In this document: piece after piece, positions 52,304-60,314 of the stretch
How the letters are laid out: each line of letters starts with the position of its first letter
Numbering within the stretch: position 1 is the stretch's first letter
From: Candidatus Dechloromonas phosphorivorans
Lineage (GTDB): Bacteria > Pseudomonadota > Gammaproteobacteria > Burkholderiales > Rhodocyclaceae
Length of the DNA stretch: 64,000 nt
Assembly (NCBI GenBank): GCA_016714975.1
Contig: JADKBR010000005.1
Location: forward strand, 248,001 to 312,000
Reading direction: 5' to 3'
Program-made: the position numbers and the translations under genes
The notes under the pieces: generated by a model
The model's database searches: none
Seen by the model: only the letters and a program-made list of their open reading frames with translations
What the model was told of the DNA's origin: nothing

Positions 52304-52747
52304 ATGAACCTCGATGCCCTGATCGAATTCTTCCACGGACTGTCGCCAGAAAGCGTCGCCCGCTTTCCCGAGTTCTACAGTGCCGATGCGTACTTCAAGG
52401 ACCCGTTCAACGAGGTGCACGGGGTCGCCGCCGTTCAGCACATTTTTGCCCACATGTTCGAGCAGGTCGCGGAGCCGCGCTTCATCGTCGGCGAAAAAGT
52501 GGTCAATGACGGCGGCGCCATGTTGATCTGGACCTTCAACTTCCGGGTAACGCGGTGGGGCAAGGGCGAAATGCAGGTCATCCATGGCGTCTCGCACCTC
52601 AAGTTCGACGCCTCCGGCAAGGTCAACTACCACCGCGATTACTGGGACGCGGCCGAGGAGCTCTACATGAAGCTTCCCGTTCTCGGCATGCTGATGCGCG
52701 GCCTGCGCCGGGCACTGGCGACGCCGGTTGCCGGCGTCAGCCCCTGA
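52304..52747 (+). CDS. NTF2-like / SnoaL-like small protein
   Basis: 147 residues with an alpha+beta barrel pattern: LIEFFHGLSPESVARFPEFY, YFKDPFNEVHGVAAVQHIFA, then FRVTRWGKGEMQVIHGVSHLK and YHRDYWDAAEELYMKLPVLG. This nuclear-transport-factor-2-like domain regularly ends LitR/ChrR-linked lipid clusters. It may bind or isomerise a hydrophobic compound. It starts one base after the SDR stop and overlaps the end of the convergent FMN reductase by 11 bases. Confidence 0.87.
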   Translation: MNLDALIEFFHGLSPESVARFPEFYSADAYFKDPFNEVHGVAAVQHIFAHMFEQVAEPRFIVGEKVVNDGGAMLIWTFNFRVTRWGKGEMQVIHGVSHLKFDASGKVNYHRDYWDAAEELYMKLPVLGMLMRGLRRALATPVAGVSP

Positions 52748-53285
52748 TCCGGCGCGTCCACTCGGCCAGCGCCTGCATCTGGCTGCCGATCAGGGCGGCG
52801 ATCTTTTCGTCGGTCAGGTTGCCATCGGCGTCAAAGCCGCCGGCAAAAGCGTTGGAGAAGACTTCCGGTTTGCTCAGCAGGTGCAGGTTGAGGAAGACGC
52901 AGACCTGGCGCAGGTGATACTGGGCGCGCGAGGTGCCCATGCCGCCACCGGCGCCCATGATGGCTGCCGGCTTGCCGGAAAGCAACGCGTTGTCGGGTTC
53001 GCGCGAAGCCCAGTCGAGGATGTTCTTGAGCGCCGGCGCCAGCGAATAGTTGTATTCCGGGCAGGCGAAGACAAAGGCGTCGGCGGCGGCCATCTGCCCC
53101 AGGACGCGGCTCACGGAGGCAGGCCTTTCGGCGATGTCGGCGCTGTAGAAGGGAATGTCGGCGAGGCTGGCGATTTCCAGCGTGACGCCGGCGGGAAGGC
53201 GGGTTGCTGCGGCGCGCAGCAGGCCGCCGTTGGCCGATGCGCGACGCAGGCTGCCGGAAATGCCGAGGAAGTTCAGATTGTCCAT
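52737..53285 (-). CDS. NAD(P)H-dependent FMN reductase (ChrR/quinone reductase type)
   Basis: 182 residues with a flavodoxin-like fold. FMN phosphate loop GISGSLRRASANGGLLRA (about 8-25) and the flavin-contact motif CPEYNYSLAPALKNILDW are typical. Such enzymes reduce quinones, chromate or azo dyes and protect from oxidative stress. It is convergent with the light/lipid cluster and not part of it. A short GATCC spacer separates the start from neighbouring genes; no regulator is adjacent. Confidence 0.92.
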   Translation of the reverse strand: MDNLNFLGISGSLRRASANGGLLRAAATRLPAGVTLEIASLADIPFYSADIAERPASVSRVLGQMAAADAFVFACPEYNYSLAPALKNILDWASREPDNALLSGKPAAIMGAGGGMGTSRAQYHLRQVCVFLNLHLLSKPEVFSNAFAGGFDADGNLTDEKIAALIGSQMQALAEWTRRIRG

Positions 53286-53334
53286 CGATGATCCTTTCTG
53301 GTTGGTGGTTGGGGGAAGCGCGACGAACCGAGCC

Positions 53335-55047
53335 TCAGGAAAGATGTCCGCCGGCCTTGCGGCGGGCCGCCAGCCGGTTCCAGACCCAGCTTCCGGTGAT
53401 CTCGTGACCGGTCAGCACGTAATCTAGTTCACTAGGCCGGTAGAGCGTCAGTTCGAGATTTCGGCGGGCGGCCAGCGAGCCCGCGATGAGCAGTTCGTCG
53501 CCGGGGGCAAGCGAAAAGTCGTCGGGGGGAAGCGGAATCATCTCGTCTTCGCGGCGAATCAGCAGCGTGACGGCGGGCAGGGGCTGGCTGCGGTCGGTTC
53601 CATCGCGCAGGATGTCGCCGAGCGCAATGCGCCGGCCCTGCATCAGCGCACGATAAGCCGCCTGGGCTTCCGTAATGTTCAGCTTCATGCCCCAGATCGC
53701 CGGCGTCAGGCCGTCGCACAGCCCTTGCAGGCGACCGCCCAGGGCGCTGCTCCACGCCTCGTCGCGCTCGCGCAGCAGGTTGAGGAAGGCGGCGAGCAGC
53801 GGCGTGGTCAGAATCGCGATGCATTCCTGGGCGACGATGTGGCTGGGGACCATCGTGAAATCGGCGTCGTAGGCAGCGAACAGCGGGCCATTGACGTTGT
53901 GGTTCTGGCGCGCGACGACGAACAGGCTTGGTTTCAGTTCCGCTGCGGTGACGGCGATCGACAGGTTGTTCACGTCGTTGTCGCTGCCGGCGATGATTCC
54001 GGCAGCGCGGTCGATCCCGGCCTGGCGCAAGGTTTCGGCTTCGGTGCCGTAGCCCTTGATCGAGTTTGCCATTTCTTCGGGATTGCACTCCGGGTCGATG
54101 ATCGTCAAATCAATCCCGGCGGGCCTGAGATGATCGGCGAGGAGGTGTCCGAAGCTACCGTAGCCGCACAGAATCCAGTGTCCGCGTGGTGGGCGGTGAG
54201 GTTCCGGTAGCGGGGATTCAGGCAACGCGGTCAGCAGTTCGATCAGGCGAAAGCGCTCCGGCGCCGCGACGGCGAGCGCCAGATCCTCGGCAAAATGCGC
54301 GAACGGATTGATGATGTGGTCGGTGCCAAACGACGCCATGTTGGCCGTCACCGCATGCGTTCGCCCGCGTGCAATCACCACGACCGAGGGATTGAGCAGG
54401 CGAACGGCGATGGCGATGGCGAGGTTCGCGTCCTCGTCGTTGGTCACCGCCAGCACGGCGCGACACTTGGGGTGCTTGAGTCCGGCCAGCAGAAGGTTGT
54501 CCGGCTTGCGCGCGTCGCCCGCCAGCGCCGGGGTATCGGTCTTGAAATCCTGCAGGTCGAGTTCCTGCACGCGCAGCTCGTCGTTCTCGATGACGACGAA
54601 GGCATGCCCGATGCGGTCGAGGGTCCTGCAAATCAGGTTGCCGGTTTCGCCGCAGCCGCAGACCAGATAGAAGGGCTCCTTGATCTGGCGGACGCGGCGG
54701 CTGAATCGGTTGACGGTCAGCGTGTTCTGGAAGCCCTTGTCCTGCAGCAGCGCGATCAGCGTGACGATCGAATACGACCAGCCGATCACCGTCAGGTAGA
54801 TGCAGACAGTGACCCACAGCCGTTGCGCATCGGAAAAAGCGGTCGGAATTTCACCGAAGCCGATGGTCGTCGCGGTATAGCTGATGAAATAAAAGGCGTG
54901 GAAGAAGCTGAGCGGCGGCGCCACCTTGCCTTCGCCATCGATCCCCGGCACCAGCGTCAGCCCGAAGACAGATATCGCGTAGATGACGATGAGGACGATG
55001 ATCGGCGCCCGCATGCGCCGCAGGACAAGGAAGAAGGCGCTGTTCAC
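53335..55047 (-). CDS. Potassium channel with two RCK (TrkA-N/TrkA-C) domains
   Basis: 570 residues. Two transmembrane helices (about 14-33 and 78-100) flank a pore with selectivity filter TATTIGFGE, where the usual GYG is GFG. The first NAD-binding domain is FYLVCGCGETGNLICRTLD, and a second one begins HWILCGYGSFGHLLADHL. Two TrkA-C-like regions follow. This is a ligand-gated K+ channel fold, possibly NAD(H)- or nucleotide-regulated. It is followed upstream by a small DUF6394 membrane protein gene in the same direction. Confidence 0.88.
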   Translation of the reverse strand: MNSAFFLVLRRMRAPIIVLIVIYAISVFGLTLVPGIDGEGKVAPPLSFFHAFYFISYTATTIGFGEIPTAFSDAQRLWVTVCIYLTVIGWSYSIVTLIALLQDKGFQNTLTVNRFSRRVRQIKEPFYLVCGCGETGNLICRTLDRIGHAFVVIENDELRVQELDLQDFKTDTPALAGDARKPDNLLLAGLKHPKCRAVLAVTNDEDANLAIAIAVRLLNPSVVVIARGRTHAVTANMASFGTDHIINPFAHFAEDLALAVAAPERFRLIELLTALPESPLPEPHRPPRGHWILCGYGSFGHLLADHLRPAGIDLTIIDPECNPEEMANSIKGYGTEAETLRQAGIDRAAGIIAGSDNDVNNLSIAVTAAELKPSLFVVARQNHNVNGPLFAAYDADFTMVPSHIVAQECIAILTTPLLAAFLNLLRERDEAWSSALGGRLQGLCDGLTPAIWGMKLNITEAQAAYRALMQGRRIALGDILRDGTDRSQPLPAVTLLIRREDEMIPLPPDDFSLAPGDELLIAGSLAARRNLELTLYRPSELDYVLTGHEITGSWVWNRLAARRKAGGHLS

Positions 55048-55083
55048 ACGCGACTCCGGGTGCCGGCCCCTGGGTTCATGGCG

Positions 55084-55467
55084 CTAGCGGCGCAGCATCA
55101 CGGTTTCGATGATGAGAATGATGACCGAGACGATGTTGGCGAACAGCGCGCCGCCGGACAGCGAGACCACGCTCGAGGTCACCGAGGCGGTCATTCCCTC
55201 GCCGGTGACATGGACCGCCACCGCCCAGGTGATGGCGGCGGCGATCAACTGGAGGTCGGCGACCAGGCTGGTGGACAGGTGGATGGCGCCGATCTGGGTG
55301 CGGTCGCCGAACTTGAGCGCCGTCGCGATCAGACTGACGACCAGCGCAGCCGCCAGTTCGTAGATGTGGTGCAACTCAGGACGGTCGATATCGCCGATGA
55401 AGAAGCCGAAATTGAGCGTGGCCGCCAGCACGATGAAGAAGCCGAAGACTACCTTTTCCAGATTCAT
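55084..55467 (-). CDS. DUF6394 small membrane protein, paired with the K+ channel
   Basis: 127 residues with four predicted helices: VVFGFFIVLAATLNFGFFIG, IYELAAALVVSLIATALKFG, LQLIAAAITWAVAVHVTGEG and GALFANIVSVIILIIETVML. The HHIYELAAALVVSLIATALK segment defines the DUF6394 group, which is usually next to a two-RCK channel. It may be an accessory subunit; nothing else is known. The two genes are 37 bases apart on the same strand. Confidence 0.8.
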   Translation of the reverse strand: MNLEKVVFGFFIVLAATLNFGFFIGDIDRPELHHIYELAAALVVSLIATALKFGDRTQIGAIHLSTSLVADLQLIAAAITWAVAVHVTGEGMTASVTSSVVSLSGGALFANIVSVIILIIETVMLRR

Positions 55468-55501
55468 GGCAGATCCCCCCAGGGCTCGCTGGCTTCAGTG
55501 C

Positions 55502-56179
55502 TTAACGATTCTCGACCGGCGCCGGTTGTGCCGGCTGCGGCTGTGCCGGGGCGGAACTGCCGGTGCCGGGCAGGACGTTCAGGCGACTGATTTCGGCATC
55601 ACTCTTCACCTCCATGAGACTGACGACCTTGCGGACGCCGTCGGTGGTGCGGGCGATGGTGACGGCAACCTTGGCTTCACGGTCGCTGACGATGCCCATC
55701 AGATAGGTGACGCCGGATTCGGTGACGACCTTGACATGGTTTGCCGACAGGTCCTTCTCATCGACCAGTCGGGCTTTCGCCTTCGAGGTGATGTAGCTGT
55801 CGTTGCTGCGCACCGAGAACGAGGAAGCGGGCCCGACGGTGGCCTCGTTGAAAACTTCCTTGACACCCGCCACCCTGGCCGCCTGCTCGCCGATGGCGCT
55901 CTTGGCTTCCTCGTTCGGCACTTCGCCGGTGATCAACAGGCGCCGGTTGAAGGAGGTGAAATTGAGATGAGAAGCGGCAGCATACTTCTCGGGAACGGCC
56001 TGCGCCGCCTTCCATTCATTGGTCTCGTCATCGGTCTGGACGCCCGTCGAACGGCGGTCATGCGCGGACATCGCGCCGACCGTGGCGCCGGTGGCGATGA
56101 CCGCCGGGACGCACCCCTGGAGCAGGGCGAGCGTTGCGAAAACGGCGGTGCCGGCCAGGGTGAGCTTGAGATTTCTCAT
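55502..56179 (-). CDS. dolP: BON-domain outer-membrane lipoprotein (DolP/YraP-like)
   Basis: 225 residues. Lipobox FATLALLQGC (Cys near 23), then two BON domains (about 68-130 and 150-215) with SFNRRLLITGEVPNEEAKSA and TYLMGIVSDREAKVAV patterns, and a Pro/Gln-rich tail. DolP supports outer-membrane integrity by binding anionic phospholipids. It overlaps the SIS-domain gene (ATGA), as in other proteobacteria. ATG 56179 is the first Met before the lipobox. Confidence 0.92.
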   Translation of the reverse strand: MRNLKLTLAGTAVFATLALLQGCVPAVIATGATVGAMSAHDRRSTGVQTDDETNEWKAAQAVPEKYAAASHLNFTSFNRRLLITGEVPNEEAKSAIGEQAARVAGVKEVFNEATVGPASSFSVRSNDSYITSKAKARLVDEKDLSANHVKVVTESGVTYLMGIVSDREAKVAVTIARTTDGVRKVVSLMEVKSDAEISRLNVLPGTGSSAPAQPQPAQPAPVENR

Positions 56180-56769
56180 TCTTCGACTCCGAGAAGAAGG
56201 GCATCGATGCCATCGCACAGGCAATGGATGACGACCAGGTGTGTTTCCTGAATTCGCGCCGTCCGGTCGGCCGGCACGCAGAGATGAATGTCTTCGTCGT
56301 TCAGCATTTCGCCGATCTGCCCGCCGCCCTTGCCGGTTAACGCGACGACGCGCATGTCGGCTTCGTGCGCCGCCCTGATTGCCTCGATCACGTTCCCGGA
56401 GTTGCCGGAGGTGGAAATGGCCAGCAGCACGTCGCCGGCATGCCCCAGTCCGCGTACCTGGCGGGAAAAGATCTGGTTGAACGAGTAATCGTTGCCGACA
56501 GCGGTCAGGATCGACGTGTCGGTGGTCAGCGCGATGGCTGCCAGTTCCTGGCGCTCGGCCTCGAAGCGGCCGATCAGTTCGGCGGCGAAATGCTGCGAGT
56601 CGCCAGCCGAGCCACCGTTGCCACAGGCGAGAATCTTGCCACCGCCGAGCAGGCAGTTGGTCATCATCTCGATGGCACCGGCGATCGGGGCGGCCAAGAC
56701 TTCCACGGCGTCCAGTTTGGTTTGGGCACTGTCCTCGAAATGCTTGGCAACGCGGGCAATCAGATCCAT
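56176..56769 (-). CDS. diaA: SIS-domain protein, DiaA/GmhA type
   Basis: 197 residues, a single sugar-isomerase domain. The signature CGNGGSAGDSQHFAAELIGRF (residues about 49-69) is shared by GmhA and DiaA. Synteny with yraN, rsmI and dolP matches E. coli diaA, which promotes DnaA assembly at the origin. It could instead be phosphoheptose isomerase GmhA for LPS heptose, which would pair with rfaE2 at 43039; sequence alone does not decide. Confidence 0.85.
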   Translation of the reverse strand: MDLIARVAKHFEDSAQTKLDAVEVLAAPIAGAIEMMTNCLLGGGKILACGNGGSAGDSQHFAAELIGRFEAERQELAAIALTTDTSILTAVGNDYSFNQIFSRQVRGLGHAGDVLLAISTSGNSGNVIEAIRAAHEADMRVVALTGKGGGQIGEMLNDEDIHLCVPADRTARIQETHLVVIHCLCDGIDALLLGVEE

Positions 56770-56810
56770 GTTTTGCTGTAGCTTGAAGCCGGCAGATGAT
56801 CCATTCTACA

Positions 56811-57176
56811 TCACAGTTCGACGAAGACTTCGAACTCGACCCGCCGCCAGGGATTGGCGTGTTCGGTCAGCTTCGCGATGCGCGCCACCAGCTTGTCCCC
56901 CTGATCCATCGCCGCCGCGACGACCCTGTTCTCGGCGCGCGGCACGTAGCCGAGCTTGTGGCCACGCCACTCGACGCGGATCGCGTGCTTGTCATGGCGG
57001 TTGTCGGGTTCGCGGATCAGGTCGAGAGGGTCGCCAACCTTCATCTGCTGCCACTGCGCGCCGACGGCGTAATACTGGCTGCCGGCCAGCGGCGAACTCT
57101 GCACGAGGACGCGGACGCTCTCCGCCTGCGCCGCCGTCAGCCAAAGAGCCAGGCTAATCGTCAGCAGCAAACGCAT
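56811..57176 (-). CDS. Exported HIRAN-domain protein
   Basis: 121 residues with an apparent signal peptide (MRLLLTISLALWLTAAQA). The mature part is a single HIRAN-like domain: DPLDLIREPDNRHDKHAIRV, EWRGHKLGYVPRAENRVVA. HIRAN normally binds 3' DNA ends in helicases such as HLTF, so an exported stand-alone copy is odd. It overlaps the end of yraN by 23 bases and lies between yraN and diaA, breaking the usual block. Function unknown. Confidence 0.82.
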   Translation of the reverse strand: MRLLLTISLALWLTAAQAESVRVLVQSSPLAGSQYYAVGAQWQQMKVGDPLDLIREPDNRHDKHAIRVEWRGHKLGYVPRAENRVVAAAMDQGDKLVARIAKLTEHANPWRRVEFEVFVEL

Positions 57177-57516
57177 CGCGGATCCAATCCAGTTGATTGC
57201 CGTCGATCAGAACGCAGTCGAAACGGCAATCACATTCCGCCTTGCCCGCCAGATAGTGGCGCGCGGCGAGAATGATGCGCTGGCGCTTGCTCGCCGTGAT
57301 GCTTGCCGCGGCGCCACCGAAATCGCCGCGACTGCGCTGGCGCACCTCGACGAAGACCAGGGTTCTGCCGTCGCGGCAGATCAGGTCGATCTCGCCGCCG
57401 CGCACCCGGAAATTGCGCTCGACGACGCGTTGACCGCAACGTTCGAGATGACGTGCCGCCTGCTCCTCGGCTTCGCGGCCGCGTGTCGTGGTGGTATCGT
57501 TGGCCTTTGCCTGCAT
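57154..57516 (-). CDS. yraN: YraN/UPF0102 endonuclease-like protein
   Basis: 120 residues with the restriction-endonuclease-like fold of UPF0102: RGREAEEQAARHLERCG, RNFRVRGGEIDLICRDGRT and LVFVEVRQRSRGDFGGAAAS give the D-(E)xK-type core, here with ExR-Q rather than the usual EVKYR. It is suggested to process DNA or participate in genome maintenance; function unproven. It is divergent from rsmI with a ten-base gap between the start codons, so the two share a promoter region. Confidence 0.9.
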   Translation of the reverse strand: MQAKANDTTTTRGREAEEQAARHLERCGQRVVERNFRVRGGEIDLICRDGRTLVFVEVRQRSRGDFGGAAASITASKRQRIILAARHYLAGKAECDCRFDCVLIDGNQLDWIRDAFAADD

Positions 57517-57526
57517 TCACGTAGAG

Positions 57527-58363
57527 ATGACGGAAGAATCTGCCGCATTGTATGTCGTCCCGACGCCGCTCGGGAACCTCGGCGACCTGACCCGCCGCGC
57601 CGGGGAAGTCCTGCGCAGCGTGCCCTGGGTCGCCGCCGAGGACACCCGCCACAGCGCCCCGCTGCTCAAACTGCTCGGCTCGCTGGCGCGCACCCTGCCA
57701 GCTCACCAGCACAACGAACTCGCGGCCGCTGCCCGCATCGTCGAGCGACTCAAGGCCGGCGAGGCGGTGGCGCTGATCTCCGACGCCGGAACGCCCGGCA
57801 TCTCCGACCCCGGCGCCCGCATCGTGGCCGCCGTGCGCGCCGCCGGCTGCAAGGTGATCCCGCTGCCCGGGCCGTGCGCCGCGACCACCGCGCTGTCGGC
57901 TTCCGGCCTGACCGACGAGCATTTCCTGTTCTACGGCTTCCTGCCGAACAAGGGCGGGCAGCGCCGCAAGGCAATCGAGGATCTGCGCGGAAATGCCTGC
58001 GCGCTGGTTTTCTACGAAGCGCCGCATCGCGTCCTCGAAACCGTCGCCGATCTCGCCGCAGTCCTCGGTGAGCGCACGCTGGTCATCGCCCGCGAGTTGA
58101 CCAAGCTGTTCGAATCCATCCATTCCGGCCCGTTGACCGCGGCACTCGAATGGCTGAAGGAAGACCCCAACCGCCAGCGCGGCGAATTCGTGCTGATCGT
58201 TTCCGGGGCGCCCGCCGATGTCGACGACCATGAAGGCGAGCGCGTCCTCAAGCTCCTGCTGGCCGACGGCCTGCCGGTCAAGCAGGCGGCAAGGCTGGCA
58301 GCGGCAATTACCGGCGCTGCGAAGAATGCGTTGTATGAGCGCGCCTTGGCGCTGAAGGAATAG
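57527..58363 (+). CDS. rsmI: 16S rRNA (cytidine(1402)-2'-O)-methyltransferase
   Basis: 278 residues of the tetrapyrrole-methylase-like RsmI family. N-terminal LYVVPTPLGNLGDLTRRAGE, AEDTRHSAPLLKLLG, SDAGTPGISDPGARIV and PLPGPCAATTALSASGL are all diagnostic. It methylates C1402 of 16S rRNA in the decoding centre. ATG at 57527 is preferred because the family begins a few residues before LYVVPTPLG. It is divergent from yraN. Confidence 0.95.
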   Translation: MTEESAALYVVPTPLGNLGDLTRRAGEVLRSVPWVAAEDTRHSAPLLKLLGSLARTLPAHQHNELAAAARIVERLKAGEAVALISDAGTPGISDPGARIVAAVRAAGCKVIPLPGPCAATTALSASGLTDEHFLFYGFLPNKGGQRRKAIEDLRGNACALVFYEAPHRVLETVADLAAVLGERTLVIARELTKLFESIHSGPLTAALEWLKEDPNRQRGEFVLIVSGAPADVDDHEGERVLKLLLADGLPVKQAARLAAAITGAAKNALYERALALKE

Positions 58364-58398
58364 GCCGGCCAGGTTCACGTTCGCCGAAGAGAGGGAAT

Positions 58399-58782
58399 AT
58401 GCATAGTTGCGACGGTTGCACCGCCTGCTGCAAGACCATGAAGGTTCATGAACTCGACAAGCCGGCGCATGTCTGGTGCCGGCATTGCACGATCGGCGCC
58501 GGCTGCGAGATCTACGATACCCGCCCCGAGTCATGCCGCGTCTATGAGTGCGTCTGGCTGAAGACGCAGGCACTGGACAAACCGATTCCCCTCGCGCTGC
58601 GGCCGGACCGCTCGAAGGTCGTCATCGGTACGGCCAACCAGGGCGAGGATATTGTGCTCTACGTCAGCCCGGATCGGCCCGATGCCTGGCGCCAGGGAGA
58701 GTTCGCCAGGCTGGTCGCCGAATTTCAGGGTAGGGGCGTCGCGGTGCACGTGAGTTGCCGGGACGTGCTGCGCAAGGTCTGA
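58399..58782 (+). CDS. YkgJ-like cysteine-cluster protein
   Basis: 127 residues with a dense cysteine pattern, CDGCTACCKTMKV, CRHCTIGAGCEIYDTRPESC and CRVYECVW, matching the zinc- or iron-chelating YkgJ (UPF0153) family. The bound metal and function are unknown. AGAGGGAAT before the ATG gives a ribosome site. It sits between rsmI and pyrC on the same strand, spaced by about 40 bases on each side. Confidence 0.85.
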   Translation: MHSCDGCTACCKTMKVHELDKPAHVWCRHCTIGAGCEIYDTRPESCRVYECVWLKTQALDKPIPLALRPDRSKVVIGTANQGEDIVLYVSPDRPDAWRQGEFARLVAEFQGRGVAVHVSCRDVLRKV

Positions 58783-58826
58783 CCGGAGGGTCTGATAAAA
58801 TCGGCAAGACCGTATAGAGAAAGACC

Positions 58827-59858
58827 ATGCAGATCACCCTGACCCGCCCCGACGACTGGCATCTTCACCTGCGCGACGGCGACGCGCTGGTTTCCGTGCT
58901 GGCTCACACCGCCCGCCAGTTCGGCCGCGCCATCGTCATGCCCAACCTGAAGCCGCCGGTGACCACCGTCGACCAGGCGGCTGCCTACCGCGACCGCATC
59001 ATCGCCGCGCTGCCGGCCGGGGCCAGCTTCGAGCCGCTGCTGACGCTCTACCTGACCGACAATACGCCGGCCAGCGAGGTAACGCGGGCTGCTGCCTCGG
59101 GCTTCGTCAAGGCGGTGAAACTTTATCCGGCGGGCGCGACGACCAACTCCGACGCCGGACTGACCGACATTGCCAAAGCTTACGATACGCTGGCCGAGAT
59201 GGAGCGCGTCGGCTTGCCGCTGCTGGTGCATGGCGAGGTGACCGACCCGCAGATCGATCTCTTCGACCGCGAAAAGGCCTTCATCGACACCGTCCTGCTG
59301 CCGCTGACGCAACGCTTCCCGAAGCTCAGGGTGGTCATGGAACACATCACGACCAGCGACGCGGCGGATTTCGTCACCCATTCGCCGTCGACCGTGGCAG
59401 CCACCATCACCGCCCACCACCTGCTCTACAACCGCAATGCCATCTTCCAGGGCGGCGTGCGGCCGCACTGGTATTGTCTGCCGGTCCTCAAGCGCGAGAC
59501 GCATCGCCAGGCGCTGGTTGCCGCCGCCATTTCTGGCAACCCGAAGTTTTTCCTCGGCACCGATTCGGCGCCGCACGCAAAGATGACCAAGGAAGCCGCC
59601 TGCGGCTGCGCTGGCTGTTACACCGCCTACGCCGCGCTGGAACTGTACGCCGAAGCCTTCGAACAGGCCGGTGCCCTCGACAGGCTGGAAGCGTTCGCCA
59701 GCTTCCACGGCGCGGACTGGTACGGCATGCCGCGCAACAGCGGGACGGTGAAGCTGATCAAGGAGGAGTGGACGGTGCCCGCCGCCTACCCATATCTCGG
59801 CACCGACTGCATCGTACCGCTCCGGGCGGGTGAAACACTGTCCTGGAAAATGCTCTGA
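58827..59858 (+). CDS. pyrC: Dihydroorotase
   Basis: 343 residues, class II (PyrC) length. Zinc ligands H-x-H are in DDWHLHLRDGD (about 11-21), the carboxylated lysine in FVKAVKLYPAGATTNS, further ligands in LLVHGEVTD and VMEHITTSDAADF, and the catalytic Asp in FLGTDSAPHAK. It closes carbamoyl-aspartate to dihydroorotate in pyrimidine synthesis. Pathway neighbours are not linked here. Confidence 0.97.
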   Translation: MQITLTRPDDWHLHLRDGDALVSVLAHTARQFGRAIVMPNLKPPVTTVDQAAAYRDRIIAALPAGASFEPLLTLYLTDNTPASEVTRAAASGFVKAVKLYPAGATTNSDAGLTDIAKAYDTLAEMERVGLPLLVHGEVTDPQIDLFDREKAFIDTVLLPLTQRFPKLRVVMEHITTSDAADFVTHSPSTVAATITAHHLLYNRNAIFQGGVRPHWYCLPVLKRETHRQALVAAAISGNPKFFLGTDSAPHAKMTKEAACGCAGCYTAYAALELYAEAFEQAGALDRLEAFASFHGADWYGMPRNSGTVKLIKEEWTVPAAYPYLGTDCIVPLRAGETLSWKML

Positions 59859-59869
59859 GGAACAACAAT

Positions 59870-60307
59870 ATGCGTCTGCGCAATCTGCTCTCTCTGCTGT
59901 TGGTCGCGCCTTTTCTTGCAGCCTGCGTCAACGACAGTGCGACGTATGAGATCGACAATACCCGCGAGCACGCACTGTCGCTGATTCGCGAACAGCCCTA
60001 TTTCTGGGACAGCAAAGTCAACTTGTACCTGGTCGTTTCCCGGCTGCCGGCCTGCATGCGTCGGCACAGCATCGGCCAGGGGACGGAAAAGACGAAAGTC
60101 GAGATCTACCAGCTGCCGTCTGGAGTCATCATCGTTCGCGCCGACAGGCACATGTTCGCTACAGAATCCCGGACCTGCGAAGGTTTTTCCAAGCTGGATG
60201 CCGAGCCGCCCGACGGCATGGGCAAGCTGAAGGGGACTTTTCGTGTCAGGAAGGGCGAACTGGGTTTCTTCAAGGCCGAAGGCGAGAGTTCTGCGGCCGG
60301 GGAGTGA
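59870..60307 (+). CDS. Small lipoprotein of unknown function
   Basis: 145 residues with a lipobox (LLVAPFLAAC, Cys19), so probably membrane-anchored in the envelope. The mature region contains ALSLIREQPYFWDSKVNLYL and two cysteines in LPACMRRHS and SRTCEGFSK that could form a disulfide. No family recognised. It begins 11 bases after pyrC and ends eight bases before the DUF3025 gene. Confidence 0.8.
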   Translation: MRLRNLLSLLLVAPFLAACVNDSATYEIDNTREHALSLIREQPYFWDSKVNLYLVVSRLPACMRRHSIGQGTEKTKVEIYQLPSGVIIVRADRHMFATESRTCEGFSKLDAEPPDGMGKLKGTFRVRKGELGFFKAEGESSAAGE

Positions 60308-60314
60308 AGCCGCG

